A stretch of 5,401 bases of DNA, taken from positions 1 to 5,401 of the forward strand of contig JAGNOY010000170.1 in assembly GCA_017989935.1 (NCBI GenBank), written 5' to 3'. Made by a program: the position numbers and the translations under genes. The DNA is from Chitinophagaceae bacterium. GTDB taxonomy: Bacteria > Bacteroidota > Bacteroidia > Chitinophagales > Chitinophagaceae. Numbering within the stretch: the stretch's first letter is position 1; each line of letters begins with the position of its first letter. The notes under the pieces are model-generated. The model did not search any database, was not told the origin of the DNA, and worked only from the letters and a program-made list of their open reading frames with translations. This document shows, piece by piece, positions 1 through 5,360 of the stretch.

Positions 1-639
1 TCTACCAGTAAATTCTGCATTGGCACTATCTACACCAGTATCATAAAAATTAATCATGACCTGATTAGCACTTAATCCAAATAAAGTTTTCAAGGTTTCA
101 ACGCTATCCAAATCATGAGTCAAAGCCTGATTTGCATTGGCCAACCATGGCTTGTCTGATACATGCCATTGGGTATTGGTCGTTGTAGGAGTTTGTAAAT
201 GCGTGTCATTATATATTGTACAAGCCGAAGTATGTCCAACATAGGAAGGTAATACATGCTTATCTCCAAATACTTTGCGTAAGGCATACATGGTTTCAAA
301 TTCGTTGCCAGCAATTGTGATTTGGTAGACATCTTTCGCAATCGAAGTTAATTCATAACCAAGGCTCTTTGCTTTTGTTACTTCATTAGCATGTTGCAGA
401 AACAAGATTAAAGTGTGCGGTGCTGCAAAAAAGATATTGTTTCGAGAAGCGATGTCTAGTATCTTACTTTCTTGATGATAAGAGTCGAAAATATAGCGAG
501 CTTCCGTTGTTACATCATACTGCGCTTTTTCTAATAATGCTGTTTGAATTAATTTTTCCTCTTTAGGAAATTGTTGCTGACGGGCAAATGAACTTATAAC
601 AAAACTAATGGCTAAGGTTACAGTAAATAATACTCTCAT
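1..639 (-). CDS. Secreted subtilisin-like serine protease (S8 family), N-terminal part only
   Basis: The reading frame is open from an ATG at 637-639 to the window edge, giving 213 residues with no stop, so the C-terminal part lies outside. Residues 1-19 form a signal peptide (hydrophobic LFTVTLAISFVISSFA, likely cleavage after Ala19), so the product is exported. Residues 20 to about 140 look like the variable propeptide that precedes many bacterial subtilases. A segment with NDTHLQTP (144-151) and TQWHVSD (156-162) matches the 'NDp.....QW.l' start of mature subtilases. Residues 194-204 (VMINFYDTGVD) followed by EFTGR match the conserved block around the catalytic Asp of the Asp-His-Ser triad, here Asp200. 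The His and Ser blocks are off-window, so activity cannot be confirmed. A C-terminal secretion domain is common in such Bacteroidota proteins but cannot be seen here. The family call is fairly secure; the substrate is unknown. Confidence 0.82.
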   Translation of the reverse strand, partial: MRVLFTVTLAISFVISSFARQQQFPKEEKLIQTALLEKAQYDVTTEARYIFDSYHQESKILDIASRNNIFFAAPHTLILFLQHANEVTKAKSLGYELTSIAKDVYQITIAGNEFETMYALRKVFGDKHVLPSYVGHTSACTIYNDTHLQTPTTTNTQWHVSDKPWLANANQALTHDLDSVETLKTLFGLSANQVMINFYDTGVDSANAEFTGR

Positions 640-691
640 AATTTGAATTAAATATTAAAAAAAAAGATTGTCTATTATGATATTAAACAGA

Positions 692-699
692 CAAACTTA
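692..699 (-). promoter_or_regulatory. Likely -7 promoter box of the subtilase gene
   Basis: The minus strand reads TAAGTTTG, an exact match to the Bacteroidota -7 consensus TAnnTTTG. It would start transcription roughly 45 nt before the ATG at 639. No convincing TTG/TTTG -33 element is seen 17-23 nt upstream, so this rests on the -7 box alone. An inverted repeat (TTGTCT at 668-673, AGACAA at 689-694) overlaps the edge of the box. Confidence 0.4.
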
Positions 700-731
700 A
701 TTACGCATTAAAGGTAAGTATAATAGGTAAA

Positions 732-755
732 AATATTCAGATAAACCTGAATATT
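732..755 (-). terminator. Stem-loop with T-run, probable terminator of the acetyltransferase transcript
   Basis: AATATTCAG (732-740) and CTGAATATT (747-755) form a perfect 9-bp stem with a 6-nt loop. Read on the minus strand, the last arm continues into a run of five T (AATATTTTTACC), as in an intrinsic terminator. It lies 77 nt after the acetyltransferase stop codon at 832. The stem is AT-rich and so weak. It is also about 33 bp upstream of the subtilase -7 box, so an operator role is possible. Confidence 0.5.
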
Positions 756-831
756 CTCTTATGATTCTCATCAAAATAGGATAAATTCATTCAAATTGAA
801 GATAAAAATGAAGCAAATAGGGCCAAAATCA

Positions 832-1326
832 TTAGAAAGTGTTTTTGTTGTTCGCCATAATTAAATTCTTCATTGATTCTGTATCTAAATAAAGTCTTAA
901 TTTTTCCTTAGATGTTGCACCAATTCGATGATAAAATTTTATAGCCCTTTCATTAAAAATGGGTGTTTGCCATTGCATGATGTTGCATTGCTTTTGCTGC
1001 GCTTCTTTAGCCATTATAGCAACAAGTTTTTCGCCTATTCCTAAACTCCGATAAGGTGCTCTAAGAAATAAACAATCCATGTGCATGTATAATGCAGCAT
1101 CCCATGTGGATGCTTCAAATGAATAAGTGGCATAACCAAGTGTTAGTTCTCCTTGTTTAACAATCAAGCAATGAAGTGGCGCTTGAGGACCAAAAAGAAG
1201 TCGTGATAAATTTATAGATTTTCCTTCGATGGAATAATCAGCTTTTTCGTAGGCAGCATGTTCTGCACAAAGTTGAAGTATTTCATCCAAGTCATTCATC
1301 TTGGCTTGTCTAATTTGGTATTCCAT
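832..1326 (-). CDS. GNAT-family N-acetyltransferase
   Basis: The 164-residue protein has the usual length and order of a single-domain GNAT enzyme, which transfers an acetyl group from acetyl-CoA to an amine. The N-terminal strand and helix (IRQAKMNDLDEILQLCAEH, 5-23) are typical. The acetyl-CoA pyrophosphate loop R-x-x-G-x-G is RSLGIG at 93-98, after a hydrophobic strand (DCLFLRAPY, 84-92). The C-terminal motif B is NERAIKFYHRIGA (125-137), with the characteristic Asn and Tyr. The stretch YMHMDCLFL before the CoA loop recalls diamine/spermidine acetyltransferase-like GNATs, but that is only a resemblance and the substrate cannot be assigned. A polyamine-type substrate would fit the agmatinase in the same gene run; this is inference. 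The ATG at 1324-1326 is preceded by an A-run and no Shine-Dalgarno sequence. The 76-bp gap from the radical SAM gene leaves co-transcription open. Confidence 0.88.
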   Translation of the reverse strand: MEYQIRQAKMNDLDEILQLCAEHAAYEKADYSIEGKSINLSRLLFGPQAPLHCLIVKQGELTLGYATYSFEASTWDAALYMHMDCLFLRAPYRSLGIGEKLVAIMAKEAQQKQCNIMQWQTPIFNERAIKFYHRIGATSKEKLRLYLDTESMKNLIMANNKNTF

Positions 1327-1334
1327 TTTTTTTT

Positions 1335-1342
1335 CAAATATA
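1335..1342 (-). promoter_or_regulatory. Possible -7 promoter box of the acetyltransferase gene
   Basis: The minus strand reads TATATTTG, an exact TAnnTTTG match ending 8 nt before the ATG at 1326. If used, the transcript would begin only a few nucleotides before the start codon, making the mRNA nearly leaderless. The nearest TTG upstream (1368-1370) is 25 nt away, longer than the usual 17-23 nt, so the promoter is uncertain. Confidence 0.33.
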
Positions 1343-1402
1343 AAAAAGGAAGTGGAGAGTCTATTGACAATTTTAAGACTTTTTCAGCCCGATCAACCCG
1401 AT

Positions 1403-2704
1403 TTAATGAGCGAATTGTTCATCATAATTTCCTTTAATTCTTTCAATAGGCGGATTAAAATATCCGTATTTTACATGCGGATATTCCTCTTGAATGAGTT
1501 GCATCATTGGTCTGATGCCATAACGATCTCCAGTGTCATGTACCCCTATTTTTGCTAAATACCAATCAGGGTCTATATTAAAATTACGCCATTGAATTAA
1601 ATTCAATTTGGTATATTCTATTGCAGAAAGAAGGGCTTCTACCTCAGCTAAACTATCCGTCATACCTGGAAACACAAAATAATTAATTGATGCCCAACCA
1701 CCATAATCTCTTACGATTTTTAAAGATTCAAGTAAGTCTTTAAATTGATAATTATTAGGACGATAATAGGGTAAATACACTTCTTCGCGAAATGAATTTA
1801 AACTAACACGTATGCTATTTAAACCTGCCTTCATCAATGCTTCCACAGCCTTAGGGTCGCTACCATTGGTATTGATATTGATACTTCCTTTTTGCGTATG
1901 CTTTCTGATTTCTACAATACTATCTCGTATAGTTTGCCACATCAATAAGGGTTCACCTTCACACCCTTGTCCCCAACTAATAATCGGATATGGGGCGGTT
2001 TCTAAATGTGGCACTGTATATTCAACTATTTCTTCAACAGTAGGTTTAAAGGTGAGTCTGTCATGTGATGAAACTATGCTTTCATCTTCGGGTTGAAATG
2101 AAATACATCCAATGCAATTTGCATTACAAGCCGGCGAAGATGGAATCGGACATTCCCATCTACCAATAAAAAAATTTCTAGCAGCAGGACATTGATACGT
2201 ATTACAACAAGTTTCTGCTAAATGTTTTACTAACCTATTTTCAGGATAGGCCGCAGTATACTTTGCAACTCCAGCTTGAATCAGGTTGCTATCATAACCG
2301 CTTTTTTCTTGTCTGATATCTTTTTCAATTCGAATGGCTGTTACATAAAATTGGTTGTTGTACCAACCTGCAGCTGTATAACAAAATAAGGGCAAGGTGG
2401 GTGCATCAGGTAAAGTTTCATAAGCTGCAATATATAAGCCTGTGTAGGCAGGTGGGATAAAGGCAGCCACAGCCCATCCTTTTTCACATAAACGCATTTC
2501 ACCTGTTTGTACATCAATGCCAATACCTCTGCGACCGGGCAACTCATACAAATTACCTCCGTCGGGTAAAGGAATCCAATCACTTTCTTCTACAGCCACC
2601 GCATCCCAACCGCTTCTTCCAGGTGCATATAAACTACTATCTTCAAAAATGTTTCCGTTACCGTCAGAATACATTAAGAAAGGGGGATGATTTAGGTGTT
2701 CCAT
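1403..2704 (-). CDS. Uncharacterised radical SAM protein
   Basis: The 433-residue protein carries the radical SAM signature CNANCIGC (Cys193, Cys197, Cys200; CX3CX2C), which binds the [4Fe-4S] cluster that cleaves S-adenosylmethionine. Other marks of the fold follow in order: GQGCEGEPLL (246-254) as the GGEP-type SAM-binding strand, NINTNGS (276-282), SIRVSLNS (298-304) and NYFVFPGMTD (341-350). The barrel therefore covers about 185-400. It is preceded by a roughly 180-residue N-terminal region rich in Gly, Tyr and Trp, with no motif I can name; it includes GNLYELPGRRGIGID (50-64). Four more cysteines (166, 167, 172, 185) lie just before the signature, and Cys248 sits in the GEP motif; these might bind a second cluster, but that is inference. 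I see no C-terminal SPASM-like cysteine cluster. Both the reaction and the substrate are unknown. The start lies 9 nt after the stop of the membrane protein gene, indicating one operon. Confidence 0.85.
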   Translation of the reverse strand: MEHLNHPPFLMYSDGNGNIFEDSSLYAPGRSGWDAVAVEESDWIPLPDGGNLYELPGRRGIGIDVQTGEMRLCEKGWAVAAFIPPAYTGLYIAAYETLPDAPTLPLFCYTAAGWYNNQFYVTAIRIEKDIRQEKSGYDSNLIQAGVAKYTAAYPENRLVKHLAETCCNTYQCPAARNFFIGRWECPIPSSPACNANCIGCISFQPEDESIVSSHDRLTFKPTVEEIVEYTVPHLETAPYPIISWGQGCEGEPLLMWQTIRDSIVEIRKHTQKGSININTNGSDPKAVEALMKAGLNSIRVSLNSFREEVYLPYYRPNNYQFKDLLESLKIVRDYGGWASINYFVFPGMTDSLAEVEALLSAIEYTKLNLIQWRNFNIDPDWYLAKIGVHDTGDRYGIRPMMQLIQEEYPHVKYGYFNPPIERIKGNYDEQFAH

Positions 2705-2713
2705 AGAATTAGT

Positions 2714-3310
2714 TTAAATGGTATGCAGTTTTTGTTGACAAAAGACTTCAAATCGTTGAATGTCAAATTCATCATAAGATTGATGAATTTTAAGTTGACT
2801 AAATTCTTGATTTTTAAATTGAAAAGTAAGAAAAGGTGTGCGTAGAACAATTTGTGCTAAATCTTGATAGTCATATTTTTTATCCTTAAATGAACCAGGC
2901 ACGATGACCTCGTTTTCTTCAAAGACAATATATTGAGGATTGAACAGTCTATGTTCTAACCACAAAATAAACACAAGAAAGATGGCTGCTAAAGTAAAAA
3001 AACTTGCAATTAATGGTTTATGCTCATTCGAATAATTTTCTGCAGCAATAAACAAAAAGCCAATTTCTAATATCCGAAATACTTGATTGAATTGAGGAAC
3101 TACTAAATTCTTTTTTTTGAACAAAGAAACTGAAATAACCATCAAGGCGGGCAAGGTAAATCCCAAAATCATTGTCCAATCATTAGACCAAAAAAATGGA
3201 ATTCCGTAAACCAATAAAATAATTCCTGCCATAATATGCATGGCCCTGCTTTGACTATATCGTTTGCCTAAATCTTCTCTGAAAATTTTAAAATGAAAAG
3301 GCTCATGCAT
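2714..3310 (-). CDS. Membrane protein with four helices and a C-terminal soluble domain, function unknown
   Basis: The 198-residue protein has four likely membrane helices at about 23-41, 45-64, 77-91 and 99-118. Loops between helices are short, and the second is followed by the basic run KKK (65-67). After the fourth helix, 125-198 form a soluble domain with alternating beta-strand-like segments (QYIVFEENEVIVPG, YDYQDLAQIVLR, FLTFQFKN, SQLKIHQ) and a final helix (IQRFEVFCQQKL). That pattern resembles the bacterial PH-like domains found after membrane helices, but this is a shape judgement rather than a motif match. No catalytic motif is visible and there is no signal peptide. The ATG at 3308-3310 overlaps the end of the ureohydrolase gene by 8 nt, suggesting translational coupling, and the next gene starts 9 nt after its stop. 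It may anchor or regulate a neighbour at the inner membrane; that is inference. Confidence 0.75.
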   Translation of the reverse strand: MHEPFHFKIFREDLGKRYSQSRAMHIMAGIILLVYGIPFFWSNDWTMILGFTLPALMVISVSLFKKKNLVVPQFNQVFRILEIGFLFIAAENYSNEHKPLIASFFTLAAIFLVFILWLEHRLFNPQYIVFEENEVIVPGSFKDKKYDYQDLAQIVLRTPFLTFQFKNQEFSQLKIHQSYDEFDIQRFEVFCQQKLHTI

Positions 3311-4355
3311 TCGAACAAGATTTCATAAACATATTGCACATACGGTATAATATACGTGCACCTACATTCGCATCGATGGAATCGAGACTATCTTCGCCAC
3401 AACCTACTTCATTTAAATCGAAGGCTATAATTCTTCGGCCGCTAGACACTAATTTTTTGAAGAGATATTGAATTTGTTCTGCTTCAAAGCCACCTTGAAC
3501 TGGCGTGCCCGTGTTTTTACATAATTTAGGATCAAGTCCATCAATATCAAAACTGATATACACTAACTGTGGTAATTGAGCAATGATATCATCGCAAATA
3601 ACTTTCCAGCTTTCGCCTTCATATATTCTTTCTTTGATTTGTTGGTCAAAAAAAGTTTTTATTCTTGGCTCTTGTTGAATTAGCTCATACTCTTCATCAC
3701 AAAAATCTCGAATACCTACTTGAACTAATTTGGTCATTTCGGGTACTTCATTGAGTACATTATACATAATGGAAGCATGCGAATAGGTGAAACCTTCATA
3801 GGCTTTTCTTAGATCAGCATGGGCGTCGATTTGAAGAATGCCAAATTCACCAAAATGTTTACCAGCTGCTTTGATTAATCCTAAAGGTGTACTATGATCG
3901 CCTCCTACTAAAGCTACTAATTTATCTTTTGCATACAAATCCATCGCTTGGTTGTAAATCAATTGATTTAATTCGCTGCACCCAATATTGATTTGTTCGA
4001 GCTTCTTTTTAAGTTGATCGTTATCTTCAGTCACACCACCTTCACTGAGATGAGAAATAATTAATTCGGCACAATGTCGAAGGAAATCATTTTTCTTAAT
4101 GATTTCTTTACTTTCCTCAGGCATGAAATAACCTTCAGACCAAAAATTCATGGCGTCAGGATCGCAGAGATCAATTTGATAAGAGGCTTCTTTAATTTTC
4201 TCTGGACCTTTAGCAGTGCCATTTCTGTAAGAAACAGTCACTTCCCAAGGAATAGGAAGTAAAATTAATTTTGAATTTTCTTCGGTCGTAGGTAATCCAA
4301 AAATATTGTTTGCTGCAAGGCCAACGGAGTTGGTATCAAAATTCGAAATTGACAT
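3303..4355 (-). CDS. Agmatinase/arginase-family ureohydrolase
   Basis: This family hydrolyses guanidino compounds to urea and an amine using two Mn ions; agmatinase makes putrescine from agmatine. Numbered from the ATG at 4353-4355 (350 residues), all metal ligands are present: GGDHS (His154), DAHADLR (Asp177, His179, Asp181) and SFDIDGLDP (Asp270, Asp272). The segment SHAS (His193) occupies the place of the catalytic-loop His, and FDLNEV (Glu316) that of the substrate-side Glu. The stretch NTGTPVQGG (281-289) is close to the GTGTPEPGG of agmatinases, which favours agmatinase over arginase. The protein is longer than the roughly 300-residue enterobacterial SpeB because of a charged, mostly helical insertion at about 78-145, before the first metal motif. 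A longer reading from a TTG at 4376 is possible, but that TTG is the end of a -7 promoter box, so the ATG is preferred. It is the first gene of the operon. Family is secure; exact substrate is not. Confidence 0.88.
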   Translation of the reverse strand: MSISNFDTNSVGLAANNIFGLPTTEENSKLILLPIPWEVTVSYRNGTAKGPEKIKEASYQIDLCDPDAMNFWSEGYFMPEESKEIIKKNDFLRHCAELIISHLSEGGVTEDNDQLKKKLEQINIGCSELNQLIYNQAMDLYAKDKLVALVGGDHSTPLGLIKAAGKHFGEFGILQIDAHADLRKAYEGFTYSHASIMYNVLNEVPEMTKLVQVGIRDFCDEEYELIQQEPRIKTFFDQQIKERIYEGESWKVICDDIIAQLPQLVYISFDIDGLDPKLCKNTGTPVQGGFEAEQIQYLFKKLVSSGRRIIAFDLNEVGCGEDSLDSIDANVGARILYRMCNMFMKSCSNA

Positions 4356-4373
4356 GTACAAGGAATTGGAGTG

Positions 4374-4402
4374 CAAATGTACTTAGGTCAGACTTTTTAC
4401 AA
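4374..4402 (-). promoter_or_regulatory. Promoter of the ureohydrolase operon
   Basis: The minus strand carries TTG at 4400-4402, an 18-nt spacer and TACATTTG at 4374-4381. This matches the Bacteroidota arrangement of a TTG -33 element and a TAnnTTTG -7 box. Transcription would begin near 4367-4370, giving a leader of about 12-15 nt before the ATG at 4355. It is the best promoter in the window and rules against the TTG at 4376 as a start codon. No Shine-Dalgarno sequence follows, as is usual in this phylum. Confidence 0.6.
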
Positions 4403-4532
4403 CATCATTTATTGTTTTTTTTCTAAAAAATCCGAGATGTAGACTTAAATACATTAGAGTGGATGTTAGTTTGTGTCAAGATTCAATTTAATCGTTTAAT
4501 GATTATCCGCAAAGACACCCGATTGTTTTTCC

Positions 4533-4554
4533 ACTTTTGCCATGACGCAAAAGT
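4533..4554. repeat. Perfect 8-bp stem-loop
   Basis: ACTTTTGC (4533-4540) and GCAAAAGT (4547-4554) form a perfect stem with loop CATGAC. It immediately precedes the long hairpin at 4570-4729 and may belong to the same element. No T-run follows on the plus strand. On the minus strand it is followed by GGAAAAAC, so it is not a convincing terminator in either direction. Confidence 0.5.
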
Positions 4555-4569
4555 TGAGCAAAAAGTCTA

Positions 4570-4729
4570 GGCTGAAGATTCTTGGCATAAAAATAATTTC
4601 ATCTACGCCACTTTTATCCAAACTCGCACATGAAGGTACTGGCCATATATCATCATTTGTTTGTGCTCAGACAGCGGATAAAAGTTTGGCTTCGATTTCA
4701 ATATTTTTAGCTGCCTCGAATCTTAGGCC
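4570..4729. repeat. Long imperfect hairpin, likely palindromic intergenic repeat or structured RNA
   Basis: The two halves pair in collinear order from outside to inside: GGC 4570-4572 with GCC 4727-4729; AAGATTC 4575-4581 with GAATCTT 4718-4724; GGC 4584-4586 with GCC 4713-4715; TAAAAATA 4588-4595 with TATTTTTA 4702-4709; ATC 4601-4603 with GAT 4694-4696; GCC 4607-4609 with GGC 4688-4690; ACTTTTATCC 4610-4619 with GGATAAAAGT 4676-4685; and in the apical part GCACA 4626-4630 with TGTGC 4662-4666. So many collinear matches separated by small internal loops are not expected by chance. The sequence reminds me of a repeat seen between genes in other Bacteroidota genomes, but that is recollection and was not checked. 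The strand of any transcript is unknown. Confidence 0.6.
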
Positions 4730-4918
4730 GCCTCTTCTATGACGATTTTTGCAATATATTGATATTAGATAGATGATATCTGTGTTTATTTGTTTTATAA
4801 GGTAGCTTAGCGGATAAACATTAATCGTTTCAAAAATCACCTTCCAACATTGTTCATCTTCATTTTAATTGACCAAGGAAGTATTTGTACTACTTAAATT
4901 GTTACCATTATTTACTAA

Positions 4919-4938
4919 TATACCCTGTAAAGGGTATA
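4919..4938. promoter_or_regulatory. Perfect 20-bp dyad, probable operator of the lipoprotein gene
   Basis: TATACCCTGTAAAGGGTATA has perfect 8-bp arms around GTAA. It ends 21 nt before the -7 box at 4960, so it covers the region just upstream of the expected -33 element, where a dimeric regulator would act. A second half-site, CAGGG (4942-4946), can pair with CCCTG (4923-4927) instead. No T-run follows on either strand, which argues against a terminator. The regulator is unknown. Confidence 0.5.
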
Positions 4939-4959
4939 ACTCAGGGAAAAATAAGCTAA

Positions 4960-4967
4960 TACATTTG
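4960..4967 (+). promoter_or_regulatory. -7 promoter box of the lipoprotein gene
   Basis: TACATTTG is an exact TAnnTTTG match, with the same sequence as the box of the divergent ureohydrolase operon. It predicts a start near 4972-4975 and a leader of only about 8-10 nt of A-rich sequence before the ATG at 4982. No TTG -33 element is present at the usual distance; the dyad lies there instead, which could mean activator dependence. Confidence 0.5.
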
Positions 4968-4981
4968 AAAAAAATAAAATA

Positions 4982-5353
4982 ATGAAAAAAACAACTCATT
5001 TCACTTTTCTATTAATAACGATAATAGCTATTTTCTTTACATCATGTAAGAAAAAAACTACTACTTCTACCACTAATACAACAACAGCTGCTGTGACAGG
5101 CAATTGGAATCTTGATGTATGGGATGGGGCTACAGCAACTGGTACATTGGTATTTTCAGGAAGTAATTTCACATTGAATTGTACTACTTTTGGTATTACA
5201 GACAATGGAACATATTCATATGCTGGTAGTAATTACACCTTTGCCGGAACCGGTGTAATGAATGGCGGTAATACATGGGTAATGGATTCATTAACTACGA
5301 ATGTATTGAAAATGCATAGTAGCCTAAATTTAATCGTTCGAGCTACAAAGTAA
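4982..5353 (+). CDS. Small lipoprotein with a lipocalin-like beta domain
   Basis: The 123-residue protein starts with a lipoprotein signal: basic MKK, hydrophobic core (7-19) and a lipobox ending FFTSC, with Cys22 as the lipidated residue. KKK follows, then a Thr-rich linker (26-35), and no acidic Bacteroidota surface-export signal is obvious next to the Cys. The remaining 85 residues are rich in Gly, Asn, Thr and aromatic residues and form short beta strands: TGNWNLDVWDG, GTLVFSGSNFTLN, NGTYSYAGSNYTFAGTG, TWVMDSLTTNVLKMHSS. The opening GNW and the strand pattern resemble small lipocalin-like Bacteroidota lipoproteins. The protein probably sits in an outer or inner membrane leaflet facing the periplasm; a ligand cannot be named. 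It is transcribed alone, divergently from the ureohydrolase operon, behind its own -7 box and a perfect dyad. The ATG is preferred because it is followed directly by the signal peptide. Confidence 0.8.
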   Translation: MKKTTHFTFLLITIIAIFFTSCKKKTTTSTTNTTTAAVTGNWNLDVWDGATATGTLVFSGSNFTLNCTTFGITDNGTYSYAGSNYTFAGTGVMNGGNTWVMDSLTTNVLKMHSSLNLIVRATK

Positions 5354-5360
5354 GGCCTGT

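Larger units (their letters stand above)
4498..4822. repeat. Imperfect inverted repeat framing the hairpin element
   Basis: AATGATTATCCGC (4498-4510) matches the reverse complement of GCGGATAAACATT (4810-4822) at 12 of 13 positions. The pair encloses both hairpins below. The core GCGGATAAA also recurs at 4674-4682 inside the long hairpin. Together they could be the ends of a small non-autonomous mobile element of about 325 bp. No flanking target-site duplication is obvious, and chance is not excluded. Confidence 0.3.
4382..4981. other. Long intergenic region between divergent genes
   Basis: These roughly 600 bp separate the minus-strand operon from the plus-strand lipoprotein gene. I find no credible gene in them. 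They hold the -33 part of the operon promoter, a small stem-loop (4533-4554) followed by a long imperfect hairpin (about 4570-4729), a framing inverted repeat (4498-4510 and 4810-4822), a perfect 20-bp dyad (4919-4938) and the lipoprotein -7 box (4960-4967). In 4403-4497 and 4823-4918 I see only AT-rich sequence without clear structure. Confidence 0.7.

Noticed and set aside
120..341. Minus-strand 73-codon frame inside the subtilase gene
   Set aside because: The overlapping frame is open from 639 to the window edge and carries a signal peptide and the subtilase Asp block, so this frame is a shadow.
1301..1558. Plus-strand open frame across the start of the acetyltransferase gene and the end of the radical SAM gene
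   Set aside because: It is antisense to two well-supported genes and shows no recognisable motif or promoter.
1812..2096. Plus-strand open frame within the radical SAM gene
   Set aside because: It is antisense to the conserved barrel region and has no independent support.
2341..2583. Second minus-strand frame within the radical SAM N-terminal region
   Set aside because: It overlaps the longer, well-supported frame and has no motif of its own.
4542..4742. Plus-strand open frame of 66 codons in the intergenic region
   Set aside because: It lies over the stem-loop and the long hairpin, so its open frame is a by-product of the repeat. There is no promoter or protein motif, and its composition is unlike the neighbouring proteins.
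4996..5205. Minus-strand open frame opposite the lipoprotein gene
   Set aside because: It is the antisense of the signal peptide and Thr-rich linker, whose codons read as Val-rich sequence in reverse. The plus-strand protein has a clear lipobox and promoter.
4485..5338. Exact 12-nt direct repeat AATTTAATCGTT at 4485-4496 and 5327-5338
   Set aside because: In an AT-rich window of this size one such match is expected by chance, and the second copy is inside the lipoprotein coding sequence.
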